Origin: Piper betle
Lineage: Eukaryota > Streptophyta > Magnoliopsida > Piperales > Piperaceae
Length of the DNA stretch: 64,000 nucleotides
NCBI GenBank assembly: GCA_033002965.1
Contig: JAURVB010012429.1
Span: forward strand, 62,001-126,000
Direction: 5' to 3'
The position numbers and the translations under genes were made by a program. Positions 32,230 through 45,830 of the stretch are shown piece by piece (the stretch's first letter is position 1; each line of letters opens with the position of its first letter). Under the pieces are notes generated by a model that had not been told where the DNA came from, ran no database searches, and saw only the letters and a list, made by a program, of their open reading frames with translations.

Positions 32230-34837
32230 ATGCCTCCTGGCAGCAACATTTGTAAGGAAGTTCCTGAATCTCAGGCAACAGACACTGATTTATCTATTGT
32301 TGAAGACGAGTTTGAAAATCTCAATCTTTCCAAGCCATCAGGAGTGCTTGTGGCTAAACTAAGTGTATCATCCACTAATGGTGTGCATGAACTTCTTGAG
32401 TGCCCTGTCTGCACCAATTCTATGTATCCTCCCATACATCAGGTTCTATAGATCACCTTCTTGGTTTTTATATAGTTGTTTTGTGTGTTTTAATAGGTTA
32501 ACTGTATGCTAATTTTGATCTTATTTAGGTGTTCTTATATATTTATTGTTTTGGTTGGTTCATACAATTGTTTTTCATAATTTCTATATTTATTTTTGAA
32601 AAAAATGAAAGATTATGAAGCACTTACTTTGTTGGTATTAGCATGGTTCACCTACTTGCGGGATCTCACCGAGTTCTCCGCGAGATCTCGGTCTCGGGAG
32701 GTGTCCGAGACGAAACACCTCCCAGAGAAAGGGAGAGCATGAAGGGTGAGGGAGGGGGTGAGGTGGGAAGAGTTTGACCAGAGAGGGCAAGGGGAAGGCG
32801 TTGGCGAGATTGTGGGGAGCAGCAGCCATGGTTGGATGTGCGGGAGGGATAGGAAGGGGCAACAGCCATGGTTGGGGGTGTGGAGGGAGAGGGATGGCAA
32901 TGAGGGGGAGGGGGAAGGAGAGAAGGCGGCGACCAGCGGAGGGTGGTGGTGTACACTGGGTTGGTGGGTGAGGGAGAGGGAAGGGGGAGGTAGACGTAAC
33001 GGACAGGGTGGTGGTATATTATATATATTATTAATTATATTTTTATATTTTATTATTTATTTATGTTAAAATATGTTACATATATTAAACAAAATAGTTT
33101 TCCTTCAAATTTTTTTTAAAATCTTTTAGCATCCATATATAAATACTTTTATATAATTGTTTACTTAAAAGAAAGTTATATCCTACTGTAAATATTTGTT
33201 CTAAATTTTTTTTATAAATTATTGATTGCAAATAGTTTTTTTTCTTCTATGAATATGAACTTTAATATAAATATTTTCAATGTAGATTAATAAGAACTTT
33301 CAATACAAATATTTTTAATGAAAATAATTCACGTGAATTGTTTATTATATATGTTTAATATAATAGTGTAAATTTTACAAATCATATAAAAAAACAGAAT
33401 ACAAAGTTATGCAACTATTGTGGAAAATAAATAGAATCTCGAGGTGTATTTAGGTTAATCTACTTGTGATTTTATGGATAAAGATATTAGGTTGAATTAT
33501 TAAATTAAACAAAATATTCATAAAATTGATAGACATTGTATACAGAATAGTTATTTATATTCGCATTCTCGAGATCCCAACATTTTTGAGATCTCTCCGA
33601 GATCTCTCTTTTCAGACCTTTTGAGACGAGACCTAGATTGTGGCCAACTAAATTGATTAATAATTGGATTTATGATTTATGAAATTATGTAGGAGAGAAA
33701 AAGATTGTGGTTTACCCCTTTGTTTTCCTGCGAAGCTGATATACAAATTGGAGCTTTATCTGATGGTGCTTTGAGTTGGTCTTGGTGATCACTTTTAGCT
33801 TTTGCTGAAAAAAACTTTTTTTAAAGTGTTGCTGTTTGTTAGACTACTTTCTTATCCACCTGATCCATTAGATTGGCGTCACATTTTTATGAAGCATGAT
33901 CTGCAATCAACCATATTTGTCATCACTTCCGTATATGGGGCACGACATTTTTCTTGAGATATTTACTTTCTAATTATAAGTGCACTTGTACTGACAAGTT
34001 TATTCTACATTTAAACTGAAGAAATTATCATTTCCTTTCTAGTGCCCCAATGGTCATACTCTTTGCTCAGACTGCAAGCTCAGGGTGCATAACCACTGCC
34101 CTACTTGTCGATATGAACTAGGAAACATTAGATGCTTAGCACTTGAGAAAGTGGCCGAGTCTTTGGAATTGCCCTGTAGATATCAGACACTGGGATGCCC
34201 AGACATTTTCCCCTACTACAGTAAACTAAAGCATGAGCAGCAGTGCAGGTTCAGGCCATATAATTGCCCTTATGCCGGTTCTGAATGTCATGTTACTGGT
34301 GATATTCCAACCCTAGTGACCCATTTGAAAAATGATCACAAGGTAGATATGCATGATGGATGCACATTCAACCATCGATATGTGAAATCAAACCCACAAG
34401 AGGTTGAGAATGCAACCTGGATGCTCACGGTAAGCATATAACAAACCTAAAAAAGTTGCTTTCACTTTCTTCTAGGCTGCCTTTGTTTTCAAGGGTTATG
34501 CTTTTCTTCCCCACAGGTATTCAACTGCTTTGGGCAGCATTTTTGCCTTCATTTTGAGGCATTCTTATTAGGGATGGCTCCGGTGTACATGGCGTTTTTA
34601 AGATTCATGGGGAACGATAACGAGGCAAAGAATTTTAGCTACAGTCTGGAAGTGGGCGGGAATGGACGTAAGCTGATATGGCAAGGAGTGCCCAGGAGCA
34701 TCAGAGATAGCCACCGGAAGGTAAGGGACAGCTACGATGGCCTTGTTATACACCGGAACATGGCTCTCTTCTTCTCTGGCGGTAACAGGCAGGAACTCAA
34801 ACTTCGGGTTACCGGCCGTATCTGGAAAGATCAGTGA
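32230..34837 (+). CDS. SINA/SIAH-type RING E3 ubiquitin ligase (SINAT-like), three coding exons
   Basis: Exons 32230-32442, 34043-34429, 34517-34837, all GT..AG, giving 306 residues, the usual plant SINAT length. A C3HC4 RING spans C58, C61, C72, H76, C79, C82, C90, C93 (ECPVCTNSMYPPIHQ joined to CPNGHTLC across intron 1). The SIAH zinc fingers follow (LPCRYQTLGCPDIFPYYSKL, then CRFRPYNCPYAGSEC, HLKNDHKVDMHDGCTFNH). The TRAF-like substrate domain runs to the end (GMAPVYMAFLRFMG, SYSLEVGGNGRKL, RDSHRKVRDSYDG, LKLRVTGRIWKDQ). SINATs are ubiquitin ligases with roles reported in hormone signalling and autophagy; substrates cannot be read here. No breaks. Intron 1 is 1.6 kb and contains an insertion. 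Confidence 0.95.
32641..33640. mobile_element. Bipartite insertion in intron 1 of the SINA-type gene
   Basis: Within the intron a GC-rich block (32641-33010: CGCGAGATCTCGGTCTCGGG, then a long GGGAGAGGG-rich tract) is followed by a very AT-rich block. A second cluster of GAGATCTC repeats lies at 33565-33635. Subterminal repeats plus one GC-rich and one AT-rich half recall TIR elements A and B. I could not define clean inverted ends or a target duplication, so the limits are approximate. Confidence 0.45.
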
Positions 34838-36270
34838 TGCCGACTGCATCATCCTAGTGTAACTGTGTACTACCTTTGTAAGACGTTTAGGTTTTTTCCT
34901 TCATGTGTCCTAAGCGCTGCAACTATCTTAGGCTACAGACCTGTAGACGTGGGTATGTTAGTGTATTACTAGTGCGTTGCTCTGTTGTTGACAATCTGGA
35001 CAAACTACAATGGGCACGCTTTTGATGATCTTTTGCTTATAGTGGGACAGGTGTTTTGGAGGACAGCTCTTGTTAACTATATTGGTGCTTGATCATCAAA
35101 TTGTGTACGCGCCTACAAATGCAATCAAAGCAAAGAGACTTGTATTTGCGTTGAAAAGAATTGGCGTATATGAGAAAATATTTTCACGCCCAATCTACAT
35201 CACTATGATTGATTTACGTGGAGGCTATTAGGATTCTACTAAACAATTTTACAAACAAAATGAGTTAACTCTAGGAAACTTACAAGGAAAATTTAATTAC
35301 AACAAACGAACACGGTTCGTAAGATGATAAAAACTTACTTTAATACATGAAGAATAGTGAAGGGTTCTAAGGGTGGAGAGTGTTAATAAGATCACAAAGC
35401 AAATCAATTAAATCTCCAAAATCCTTAGAACCTTTTAAGATCGTGATGACTAAGTAATAGCAGAAGTGTTAAACGTTTAGAGCATTAAGAGAATTAACAA
35501 TAAGAACAACTAAGTTTTAATTGATTCAAAGTCATAAGCTTTGTCGAACTTGTCAAATTATACACGTGATTGAATCAATTATCATTTATTCAAATAGACC
35601 TTAAGTGAAGAAGTAAATCAATCAAGTCTAAATCAATTGTAAACTCTTGATGAACAAGACCAATCATGCAGAACTCATACTGATTTAGATTTTATTCACT
35701 TAATGTTTTTTAACAATTAAGTTAAATACAAGATTATTGAGTAGAATTAGCACGAGTAAAATAATTAATAAGTAGACAAAAAAATAATAGAAAAAAATGA
35801 TACACAAGAGACCCAAAAGACATAAGATTTTTTAAAATGATTGGAACTCTTAGTCCCTTTTTTTTTTATCACACCCAGTTCTTTGGTTGGGTAGGTCTTC
35901 ACCTATTTCACTATGATACAACGTGGACACTTTACAAGCCAATAAATTTTTTTCACAAACTCTGACTAGAACTAAAGAAGTTGCATAAGTTCTAATTTTG
36001 ACTGAGACATATCCAAAGGTAATCCTTGACCTTATGGCTTGCAAAGGGGCTTTTTAATGGTTGAGTAGACACGGTTTTCTTTACCAAGTAATCAACAATC
36101 TTCTTGGTCTTAAAGTTTTTGCCTCTAGAATTATTGAAGTCCTTAATTTCTTGAGCTCCTTCAAATTGAAATGTTTCAAAAATTTCTCGTTGTCTATTTT
36201 CAATAGTTTGACGGTTCTAGGTAATAGTTATCAAAATTTAGGCTCAACAAAAAATACATTAAAAATACTA
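34838..36270. other. 3' UTR and spacer, no gene seen
   Basis: 34838 to about 35100 is probably the 3' UTR of the SINA-type gene. The rest is AT-rich. A poly-T tract and nearby sequence at 35858-36050 may be an old retroelement fragment, but no motif proves it. Confidence 0.4.
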
Positions 36271-36274
36271 AAAT

Positions 36275-36820
36275 ATTAAATCTTATTTCCTGACCTATCA
36301 AAACCTACTTAGAATAAATGAACGCATTCATCAAAATGATAGAAACCCACTTTCAAAGCATAGAAAAGAATGCATGGTAAAATACCAAAATACCAAGTCG
36401 CTCTTCCATGCATATCAAAACCTACTTACAACAAAAGAGTGTGTTTAGTAAAACGGCAAAAACCCATTTTCAAAACATGGAGGAAATGTATTGAAGATAT
36501 TAAAATACCAAATCCCACTTTCAGACCTACTAAAATCTACTAAGAACAAAGGAACTCGCTAAGTAAAACACAAAAAAATCCACTTTCAAAACATGAAGAA
36601 TGCATTTAAAATACCAAAATACCAAATCCCACTTCCAGGCCGACCAAAACCTACTTACAACAAAAGAGCTTGCTTTATAAAATGGTAAAAACGCAGTTTC
36701 AGAATATGGAAAATGCATTAAAAAACTTAAGTGCCAAATCCCACTTCTAGACTGTCAAAACCCACTTACATTAAAAGAACTTGCTTAGTAAAACGGTAGA
36801 ATCTCACTTTTCATGCTCCT
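36275..36820. repeat. Tandem repeat, about 115-bp unit, 4-5 copies
   Basis: The phrase AAAACCTACTTA-AACAAAAGA recurs at 36301, 36417, 36532, 36646 and 36757, spacing 116, 115, 114 and 111. Other parts (CCACTTTCAAAACATGGA, ATACCAAATCCCACTT) repeat in register. Copies have diverged. No coding role seen. Confidence 0.88.
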
Positions 36821-39800
36821 TTTCATCTTCTCCATTTTAAGAATCAACTTAAAGACATTTTCATCACCACCACTGAGCTCATCTTCATCTTCCCCAACCA
36901 AATTCCACTTTCACATTCGATCAAAGCCCAACTTTCTTAATTTCCACCATGCTCCTCTTCATCTTCAAGCTGTTATTGGAAGATTCAATTAAAAAATATC
37001 TTGTTTTTTACAAGAAAAAATTCTGCTGCCATAATATGAAATTTGATATAAAATGGCCAAATTTGGCCACCTCATGATCAAATTTAATAAAAAGAAAGAA
37101 AAAATAAACAATGTATTATTTTGATACTTAAATTTTTCTATAAATAAATAAATTCTAATCAGATATTAAATTTACAAACCTAAATATCTTATATACAATT
37201 ATATCCTAAGAATCCGAACCATTAGGGGTAGGGAAGATCAGCAGGGTAATATAGTTCAACTAGTTGCTAATCCCTGTTGCAATATATGATATTTAGTTAA
37301 TTTTTATTTTTATATTTTTCTATTTTCAAGGAATTTAGATTTTAACATAAATGTAAATTGAATTCAAATATAATGCATTTTCCATCAAGATTTTTTTCTA
37401 TAATAGTTATTTATATTACTTGAATTGCTTTATATTAGATATTTGTTTGTAACAATTTTGTATTATAAAATATTGAAAGGATAGTGACAACACCGTATCA
37501 AAATAGGTTTAAATTTGTATTTAATTTACTTTTAAGAATAAAAAATAAAGAATAATATCATAAAATAGTTAAAAAATGCTTGGCAAATTCTAATTAAACT
37601 AAAGTTTTTATAAATAAAAAATAAAAAATAATATTATAAAATATTTAAAGTAGACATGACATCAGTTAAAAGTCCTCCGTCTAGTATATTAGTATAGATA
37701 GAGATCTTAGGAGGAAGCCAAGCGGATAAATTTATATTACACAAAGAAACGAATTTGATCAAAAGTGAACCTGTGCAGGTCAGTAAGGGAGTAGTGAGCT
37801 AGGAAGTGACGAGAGCTGCACCAGTCACCACAACCATCTCGTCGCCACCCCCGTCTTCTTCCTCCCACATTTGAAGCAGCCGCATTCGACGGTGTAATCA
37901 ATCATCATAATAATCACAACCGGCGCTAACCCTCTCCCTCGCGTTCCCTCCAACACCGCCCTTCGCCTTCCTCAATCATCCATCCCGTCCCCATGCCAAA
38001 TGGCAAATTTCTTCTTCTTCGTAGTCTAGTTTTATTCAAAAAAAAGACTCGCCGAAAAATTGGTAAAATAAAATAAACAATTACGTCATTTAATTAATAT
38101 TACTCATAGAATAAAGCTGCTTCAACCTTCACTTCAATACTAATAAATAATAATGGAGTTGAGTCTCCCACTCGTCGTACCACCCGATCCTTCCCTTCTC
38201 ATTTTATCAGGTTCTCAAGGTATTATTACTTACTTAACTTTGATCTTTTCTTTTGTTTCAATTTGCTAGCGTACTTGTTTATATTGTTGGTTGCATTTGT
38301 TTGTGATCATTGGCCACCTTTGCTTTTAGAGATTATTTGTTTGTGATCTGTAGATTAATTTTATTACTGATGCACTTGTTCGTATTTGATCTGTAATCTT
38401 TCCCCCGCTTCCTTTTCTTTTGTTGTTTCAATTACTAATAATGTACTTGTCTCTATTGATCTGGAAACTATAGCATTTTTCATATTAGCGCATGCATTTG
38501 CTTGTGATCAATAGCCAACTTAGCTTTTGGAGATTATTTGTTTGGCATCTTTAGAGTAATAGTTATATATTTTATGATAGATCAGCTGCATACCTGATTA
38601 ATCCTTGCACGAACAGGATTGATCCAGTTGTCACCTCAGGTATAGGCAATTCAATCATGATGATCCTTGCTGATGATAAAACCAACTATTCACAACCAAT
38701 CTTTCCCAGCACCCACTCTCTCTCAGAAAGCACAGTCTTCCATTAACTCTTCTTAGATTTGTGGCATAATGTGTCTATCATAAACATGTAAATCTCCTAA
38801 TTCAAGCCTTATTACAAGACAAGTCTTAATAGAAATAGGACTCTTGATCACATCTTTATCAAGTAGAATATGGGTTTGTTTATGATATTAATTACCTAAT
38901 CATTAAGATCTGGATGGGCATGGCCCACATGACCCAATTATAATATGCCAACATGATCAATAGCCAGCTTTGCTTTTAGAGAGAATGTCTCTAGTACACT
39001 GCCTTTGTCATCGATTTTCATTTATACACCTGTATGTTTGGATTTGATGCCGAAGTGTAAAGTTGAATGGAGAACTGTCCAATGATCATCTTATTTGACC
39101 ATTGGTTGGAACTTGGAGCCGATGATCGCATTTGTTTGTGATCTATATCCTGGTTTTTGCTTTGGAGTGCTTTTTATGTGGAGCTTATATACCATGTCCT
39201 TAAAGGTGTATTTATTCTCTTTGGTCTTTCGTCCTCTTCCTTGTTTCAATTACTGTTTTGTACATCATCGTTTATTGGTTGGAATTGGCATTTTTTATCT
39301 TGCGCATTTGTTTGTGATTAGTAGCCAGCTTGACTTCTAGGGATCATATCTTCGGCCCTACCATTTCTTCAGTAGTTGGTATGGACTATGCATAACCACT
39401 AATTGTATACTACTGCTCTATGATTTTTAATTAATAGACTTTTATATTTGGTTGTGATGCCTAAGTAGTAATGTGTTATGAATAAATTTCGTATCATAAA
39501 TTCTAAGGACGAAATGGGAAGAAATGAGAAAAAAATAGGGTAAGAAATGAAAGAAAACCCATTGTTGGGGGATAGGGGAGAATGCCCAAGAACTTTTAAC
39601 AAGAAGAGACAATATTCATGGATTCCAAATCTGCAAGATTATATATTGTCACATCAGTTACACAATATAGAGAAATAAACTACATATAACTACCCACTTC
39701 TTATCTCTATCCTAACTGTCAAGTATTTCCACACAACACCAAGATGGCTATTCTAACACATAGATTATGCACGTGACAATCCTCCTAGTTAAGAAAGCCT

Positions 39801-40346
39801 TGTCCTCAATGTTTCAAAAAATAACAATCCTTGATAAATTTGCACAATAGTGCAAACTAGCTTGCATGGATTTGTTTTCAACTAGTGAAAAGCCAGACTT
39901 GGTTGAATGTGCATATCTAGCGTCTCATTAAGCAGCCATCATCATCGTGGCTTGGGCCTGCTATCTTTGCAAACTCCTTGAAGATGACAAACCTGCTTGA
40001 GCTATATCAAGAGTCATGCATTCCTTTCTGGGGATAGCCATGTCAAATTGTAAAGAAATACTCAAGGCTAGCACATCGGATCCCACTTTTTTTTTTATCA
40101 TCTATGTCCATGTGGGGTCCAACATGATAATTTCGTCATTAACCTCTGCATTTACAAACAGCCAGGACCATATAGACATCTAAAATAATGGGAAGAATCA
40201 ACCAAGTTGTATTTACGCCATGATCCATTTTTGTACATCTGTAGAGAAGGTGCCCAACCAATTTGCTTTGCCCAAGGTGAACTCTTAGCAAATTCCACAG
40301 GATCCCAACACCATATCATTTTATCAAACCACACATAGATAAGACA
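36821..40346. other. Spacer with a possible gene-start-like patch and retroelement scraps
   Basis: 37760-38220 is CpG-containing and pyrimidine-rich, ending with an ATG (38153) and a possible donor (CTCAAG|GTATTA at 38220). It could be the first exon region of the damaged glucosidase gene, but I cannot match it. 38240-39350 contains several diverged copies of a phrase like TTTGTTTGTGATC.ATAGCCA. 39600-40340 has the look of a decayed minus-strand gypsy leader or gag fragment. No intact gene. Confidence 0.35.
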
Positions 40347-40351
40347 TTAAT

Positions 40352-40778
40352 TGCAACTCAGTTCAAAGTGCAACATAATGAAACTAAAACTAAGTTGAGG
40401 GATTTTACAATCCACCCACTTTAAGAAATTTTGAAATTCCTACACTTAGCCCGTTGTTAGCCTTAGCCTACAACCTTATTTGGCCGTGTCTGACAACTTC
40501 AAAATTCTTATAATTGGCCCATTACTAGCCTTAGCCCACTAACGTCCGGTAATTTAGCTAGTATCCCTAATTTAAAGGAGTCTAGCCTACAATGTAACAC
40601 GGAACCAGGTTGATCTTATATCATTTATAACGACCCGATCTAAAGTGCAATATAATGGACCCAAGTCATTTCTTTAAAAATATTTAACCAAGTTAAAAAA
40701 TTTATAGTTTATTCCCACTTATAAATAAAATTTTATCTCAGTAAATATCAGGTGTGGAAATAAATGGGGGATCTCACA
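40352..40778 (-). mobile_element. Third, eroded TRIM copy
   Basis: The LTR at 40626-40778 (TATAACGACC... to CTCACA) and a shortened LTR at 40352-40409 frame an internal part with the remnant of the primer site (GTTGATCTTATATCATT) and ATCCACCCACTT. Both match the TRIM at 4812-5732. The flanks TTAAT (40347-40351 and 40779-40783) are a perfect 5-bp target duplication. The left LTR lost about 95 bp internally. More diverged than the triple-LTR copy. Confidence 0.85.
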
Positions 40779-41084
40779 TTAATTATCGTACATCAAACAA
40801 ACTTTAACTTCAGAAAGAATTGAACTTTTGATGCATATTGTCTCCTACCTTGATATCAATTAAGTAAAAAATCGGATTGATAATGTACCTTGAAACCTGA
40901 CAATGTGACAGATCGGCAAAGAACTCTTGAAAGGCCTATGAATTGTTCACCTTCTGCAATGGATTCTTTGTCTACTGCATGTCTAACGATATTTATGTAA
41001 TCTTGATTGTGACTATAGTTTCTTTTATATATATATATATATATAAAGTTCTAAAAGAAAACATTAATTGCTGCTGTTTCAGTT

Positions 41085-44066
41085 TGAAGAAGTATTTCGT
41101 CTGGCATTATTGAGATGATACCGGCTTTTATCATTATATGGCTCATACAAGAGGGACGCTTGTTGCTTCTCATACATTTTTCGCTGGTTTGTCATCAGTC
41201 CATAGAACTTGTTCCCAGAACTTGCATAGTCGACTTGGAGAGTTGATTAGCAAATATTAATGGAGAAATATGTTGCGCAGATCCAAAAGACCTTAGTTTG
41301 AGGACAACTGAAAATTCCTTCTTGTTAAGCTCATTTTTAGTCTGTGCAAGGTACTGCTCAAATGTTTTTTTCTTGCCAATTTCTTTTCTTCTCTCGTCCC
41401 CCTCCCCTCCCCACACCCACCTACCCAGTCGGAGTTAACATTTACAATAAGAGTATATTGGTGCTGATATGTAGCAAATCCATGTTTGAGATGACAATAA
41501 GATTTCAATTAAGTTACTAATAGAAATCACAGATTTCTGTATCAGCACTTCTCGTGACAGAGGATCAGATCAATTACAACGGCTTCCTCGAGGATTATGG
41601 TTGGGATTTGACTTTAGCGATCCTCATCCTGTATGAATTTCTATTTGATGGCTACATTTAGCAACTACATGATATTTTGGTATATCTTACAGTAATTGAT
41701 GGTGTTAATTGATCCAGGATTTACCCACTCTTTACCTTCAAGGTGGATCAATTATTCTTGTGGGGCCTCCTCTTCAGCATGTTGATGAAGCAACACTAAC
41801 TGATGACTTGCTTCTAATCATTGCCCTAGATGAAAACGGTAACATTCAAGACCACTCCCAGTTTTTTTGATTTGTTGTCTTTCAATTAATTTTATCTAGT
41901 TGGTATAATTGCTGTTAAAAATTTAATATACTTCTTCGGATTGGGAACTATTTTCTATAATGGTAACTGTTTTTCTATAGAGGTGCTAAGTTCAAAAATT
42001 GAATTCGAATTTTAAAAAAGGACTTATGGTCCGGTTGCAATGTTAGAGGCTTATTACAACCTTATGGTGTGACTGCCATCATGCTTGGGAAACTTATTTC
42101 AATAAAGGTTATTTTAGGTTTTCTATTGGCTTAAAACACCTCAGTATTTTCTTGTAGTATGAGACAAATATTCTTCACATATGCTAATCTATTAAGCTAA
42201 TTTTATTTCCTCGAAATAAGATGGCCTTGTTCTCATCTCAGAGGGAGAGCAGGAGGGGTACCTTTTGAGGACGATGGTGATGCATTGACTTCAGTCAAGG
42301 TGGCTATCTGTTGACCTCTTATACAGCTGTGCTTAGATCTTCTGTCGTCACTGTGAGGGTTTCCAAAACAGAAAGGGAATTGGATACGACCAAAACGCTG
42401 CTTGTGTGCACATTTATTGTTATGTGATGGTGCCAAGGTAATGTATATAACTCATGGGAAATTGTCGTTAGATAGATTTTATACTTTATGTTGATTAATA
42501 TTTTTCCTATTAACTTCTCTTGAAGGTTGTGGCAACCGGTATAGATGGAGGTGAACTGCAAATTAGGCTGCCTTTAGATTCTGAGGTCTCAAACTTGATA
42601 AGTGAAAGCAATAATCAGTACAAAGTTCGTCGAGGTACGCATTATCTTATAGTATTTTGGCTTCAGGCATTACCACATTCTTGTTTGGTATAGGTTTTAG
42701 GGTTATAGTTCTACCTATTTGGCTTCACCCATTCCCACAACTGATATCTCTAGATATTTGTCTTGTGCTGTATTACACAGAAGTATTATCCATGTGATTG
42801 TGACTTTGAAAATGTTTTTTATACTCTTTTTTTATACTATGAGATCATAAGAAATACAACCTTCTGGTATCCTATTTGATGCAGAAAATGCCATAAAGAT
42901 TCTAGACTTTGGAAGAGCTTCCGGGACAAAGGGGAGTAGAACTTCCGAAGACTCCTGTTGAGCTCAAGAATGGAGATTGGGCACTTAAAGTTGTGCTCTG
43001 GATTGGTGGAAGAATAATCTCCATGCTTCATCTACCCACTGGTAATTGCCACAAAATTTTTAAGATTCACATTCTCTCGACACTTAAAAATGCCATCATT
43101 TACCTTACGCCTGTTGGGTTTTTCTTTCATTCGTTTTGAGCTGCTTTGCTTTCATCAGACTGCCAAGACGATATGCATCTAATTCTTATCTACCCAATGA
43201 GGTTATCAAAAGTTTTTGACTATAGAGCAAGATCTTTGCGTCAGGGTTTCAGTGGCTTCAGAGCAGAGTTGAAGTTGATGGCTATGAAGAGTACAGTGGA
43301 TTGAATATCGTTCTGCTGGATGCACAGAGGAGTACAGAGTGGCAAAGTGAGTTGATCGTTATCTATCTTCTATAGAATTACTCACTATTCATTCATCATT
43401 GTCGATAAGAAATTTAAATTGAATGGGTTGAATTTCATATTATGTAAAAAACTTTAGACTCTGACTGAGTTAATGCAACTACAAAGGCTCTGTATGTTGC
43501 ATCTCGTATCTTTGCTAGGAATTTTGGTGCTGGTTCTGGAGGTTTTTCAAGGTCTCTCAAATTTTTCTGTTAACTTGTTACTTTGGCATTTTAAAACAAA
43601 GAAGTCTAGTGATATAAGTCCCGACTGTAACTGACTTGCCGGTTGGTTTGTTTGCGTGCTCATCCAACATTCACGCTCTTGCATCCTACAGAAGTCTTTG
43701 TTGCATTTATCTCAGTCGACGGAGTCAAGCAAGAGTTTCGACCCGAATCTGGTGAACATGTTCTTGAAGGGGACTTTCGACCTAATGGTATCTGTTCTTT
43801 CAACCTGCAGGTTTAATTAAAAATACTTTCCAAAATCTTTCCTCAGCGAAAATAACAGAGACCATCTTTCCACTTGTCATCAAAATTATTTTCCTCTTCA
43901 TTGTTCTGGAGAATGGATGCTCGTCGATAAATGTTCAGGCCTAAGTCTAGTTAACACATTCGACGTGATGTAAGTTAAGAAGTGCCTGATACACTGGGGA
44001 ACTCGTACACTCAACATGGAGCTATGGTCGGAAGTGAGACCCTATTCGAGGGACACCCCACTTTCA
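41085..44066 (+). pseudogene. HGL1: Heteroglycan glucosidase 1-like (GH31) pseudogene, 3' half
   Basis: Exon-like blocks in order match the C-terminal half of plant HGL1-type GH31 alpha-glucosidases as I remember them. They include FEEVFRLALLR then MAHTRGTLVASHTFFAG (41087-41190), RGLWLGFDFSDPHP (41600s), DLPTLYLQGGSIILVGPP (41718-41800), VPFEDDGDA, TVRVSKTE (42250-42370), VVATGIDGGELQIRLP, VELKNGDW.LKVVLWIGGRIISMLHLPTG (42950-43040), VEVDGYEEYSG, GAGSGGFSR, and GEWMLVDK..LSLVNTFDVM (43914-43980). Frameshifts and stops occur (near 41130, in 42260-42430, and 43970). The catalytic N-terminal part is absent. The last exon is cut at 44066 by a copia element and resumes at 54634. Confidence 0.8.
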
Positions 44067-44555
44067 TGTTGGATTTTGGACTATATAATTGTATCATATG
44101 TTATTAATAAAGTTTGGGCCTAAATTAAATTGATCTATTAAAGTTAAGGTTAATGGGCCATTAATATTTAAGATAAATATGTGGAGATACCGAGTATGGA
44201 TAAATATGTGTAGATACCGTTTTCGTAATCTCTAATTTATGATGGGTTAAATTTGAATTATGAAAGATAAGGATAAATACGGTTATACGAATAAATACGG
44301 TTATGGTCCCCGAATTCGCATCGTAGTTTTTCTTTTCTAGTATCCCATTGTATAAGAACTCTGGCTTTGGAGAACTGATGTAAAATTTGAAAGATCAAAA
44401 CCTAAAGAAATGAAGAATCGTTTTGCTATTATAGATTCAGGTATGCTTTCGTGATTAAATTTTATTTTTTTGATGATTTAATTTGAAGAAAGATTTTATT
44501 GATGATGGTTTTATCATCTGTATAATTTAGTTAAAATTAAAGTTTTTATTCTACA
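44067..44555 (+). repeat. 5' LTR of the copia element (489 bp)
   Basis: Lacks a short internal stretch (ATATTTAAGATGAGTATGGA context) that the 3' LTR has near 54255. Otherwise closely similar. Confidence 0.93.
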
Positions 44556-44557
44556 AC

Positions 44558-44568
44558 TGGTATCAGAG
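44558..44568 (+). other. Primer binding site of the copia element
   Basis: TGGTATCAGAG, initiator tRNA-Met complement, two bases after the LTR. Confidence 0.85.
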
Positions 44569-45419
44569 TTTCTTCATATTAGATCATTGAGAATTAATTT
44601 GATTTGTATTTATTTATTTTTATAATGAGCCAAACATCTACTTTGGTATCTTATTAAACAAAAGGGTGGTGTTGTTTATTCATTAATCAAATAATTTCGA
44701 TCTTTGGGAAATATTCTTTTATTTATCACTTCTGTCTACGAGAACAAATTGATTTGGTCTTTACCCATTGGGAATAACCCTAAATTTTGCATTGTCAGTG
44801 GGTAAGAAAATTACAAGAAATTGTACATTGGATATTTGTTTTCAAATCAAGGTCCTCTTTTGGTAAAATATCAAATGAGGACAATAAAGTTACAAAAAGT
44901 TATCATTTCAGAAATTTCCAAATAAAGATATTTTTATAACCTTTTTAAGTTTTATGTTATTTGGGATTATTAAATTTAAATTATGCTCCAGTTATGATTA
45001 ATATTTTAAAATTTATTAAGGACTACAATATGCTGCCAAAGTAGCTTATTTTGTAGAAATTAATTTATTTTAAAATATTAAGACAGTTGTGGGTATATGA
45101 TTCATGTGAATATTAATCAGCCCAAAGGAAGGTTAATATTTGATAGAATTATATATTTATTTGCGGTAATAAATATGGGATAATTATCAAGTTTCCATGT
45201 GGATAATAAATCGGCCCAAAGAAAGGTTTATTATTTGACAAGATTTATTGTCCATATTTGATTATTGCAATGAGAGTGCCACTTACAAATTAATATTTCT
45301 ATCCAAAGACTAAATATTAATGTTGTGCAAGGTATTTGCCGATGGGATTAAATATTGTTTGAATTATTAATCTTATTATGGGCATGTTGTTTTATGATGT
45401 CAAATATTGCTTCAAAACC

Positions 45420-45830
45420 AAAAGCACTAAGGTTAGAGCTATCTAAAGATTTGCTCGTGCATTTAGTTTTAATTTCTCTTCTGACATAATTTAGTCAATT
45501 CAAGGTCAGTTACAACTGTCAAAGGGACAAATGGACTCTTAATGAGCTCATTTCTTATTGTGTGCAAGAAGAAGAAAGGTTGAAGTAAGAACAGGCTGAA
45601 AGTACTCACTTGGCTAGTACCTATCAAGATAAAATAAGAAAAATCAGGCTTCTTGCTATTTTTCTTTTGTGGTAAACCTAGACATATGAAGAAGGAATGC
45701 GCTAAGTATCACATTTGGTGTGTAAATAAAGGTCCATTTCGTAATTTTGTTTATTCTAAAGTTAATTTAGTTTCAGTACCAATACACACTTGGTGGGTAG
45801 ATTCGGGTGATACTACTCACATAAGTTGAT
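45420..45830 (+). pseudogene. gag and protease scraps of the copia element
   Basis: Readable pieces: SYNCQRDKWTLNELISYCVQ, a copia gag segment, then a CCHC-like knuckle (FFCGKPRHMKKECAKYHIWC) reached by frameshift. The protease start is TWWVDSGDTTHIS with the DSG active-site motif. The sequence breaks off at about 45830 where gypsy-derived DNA begins. Several stops; inactive. Confidence 0.7.

Noticed and set aside
40152..40334. 60-codon minus-strand frame MWFDKMIWCWDPVEFAKSS...
   Set aside because: Looks protein-like in composition but I could not tie it to a family or to neighbours. Probably part of a decayed retroelement.
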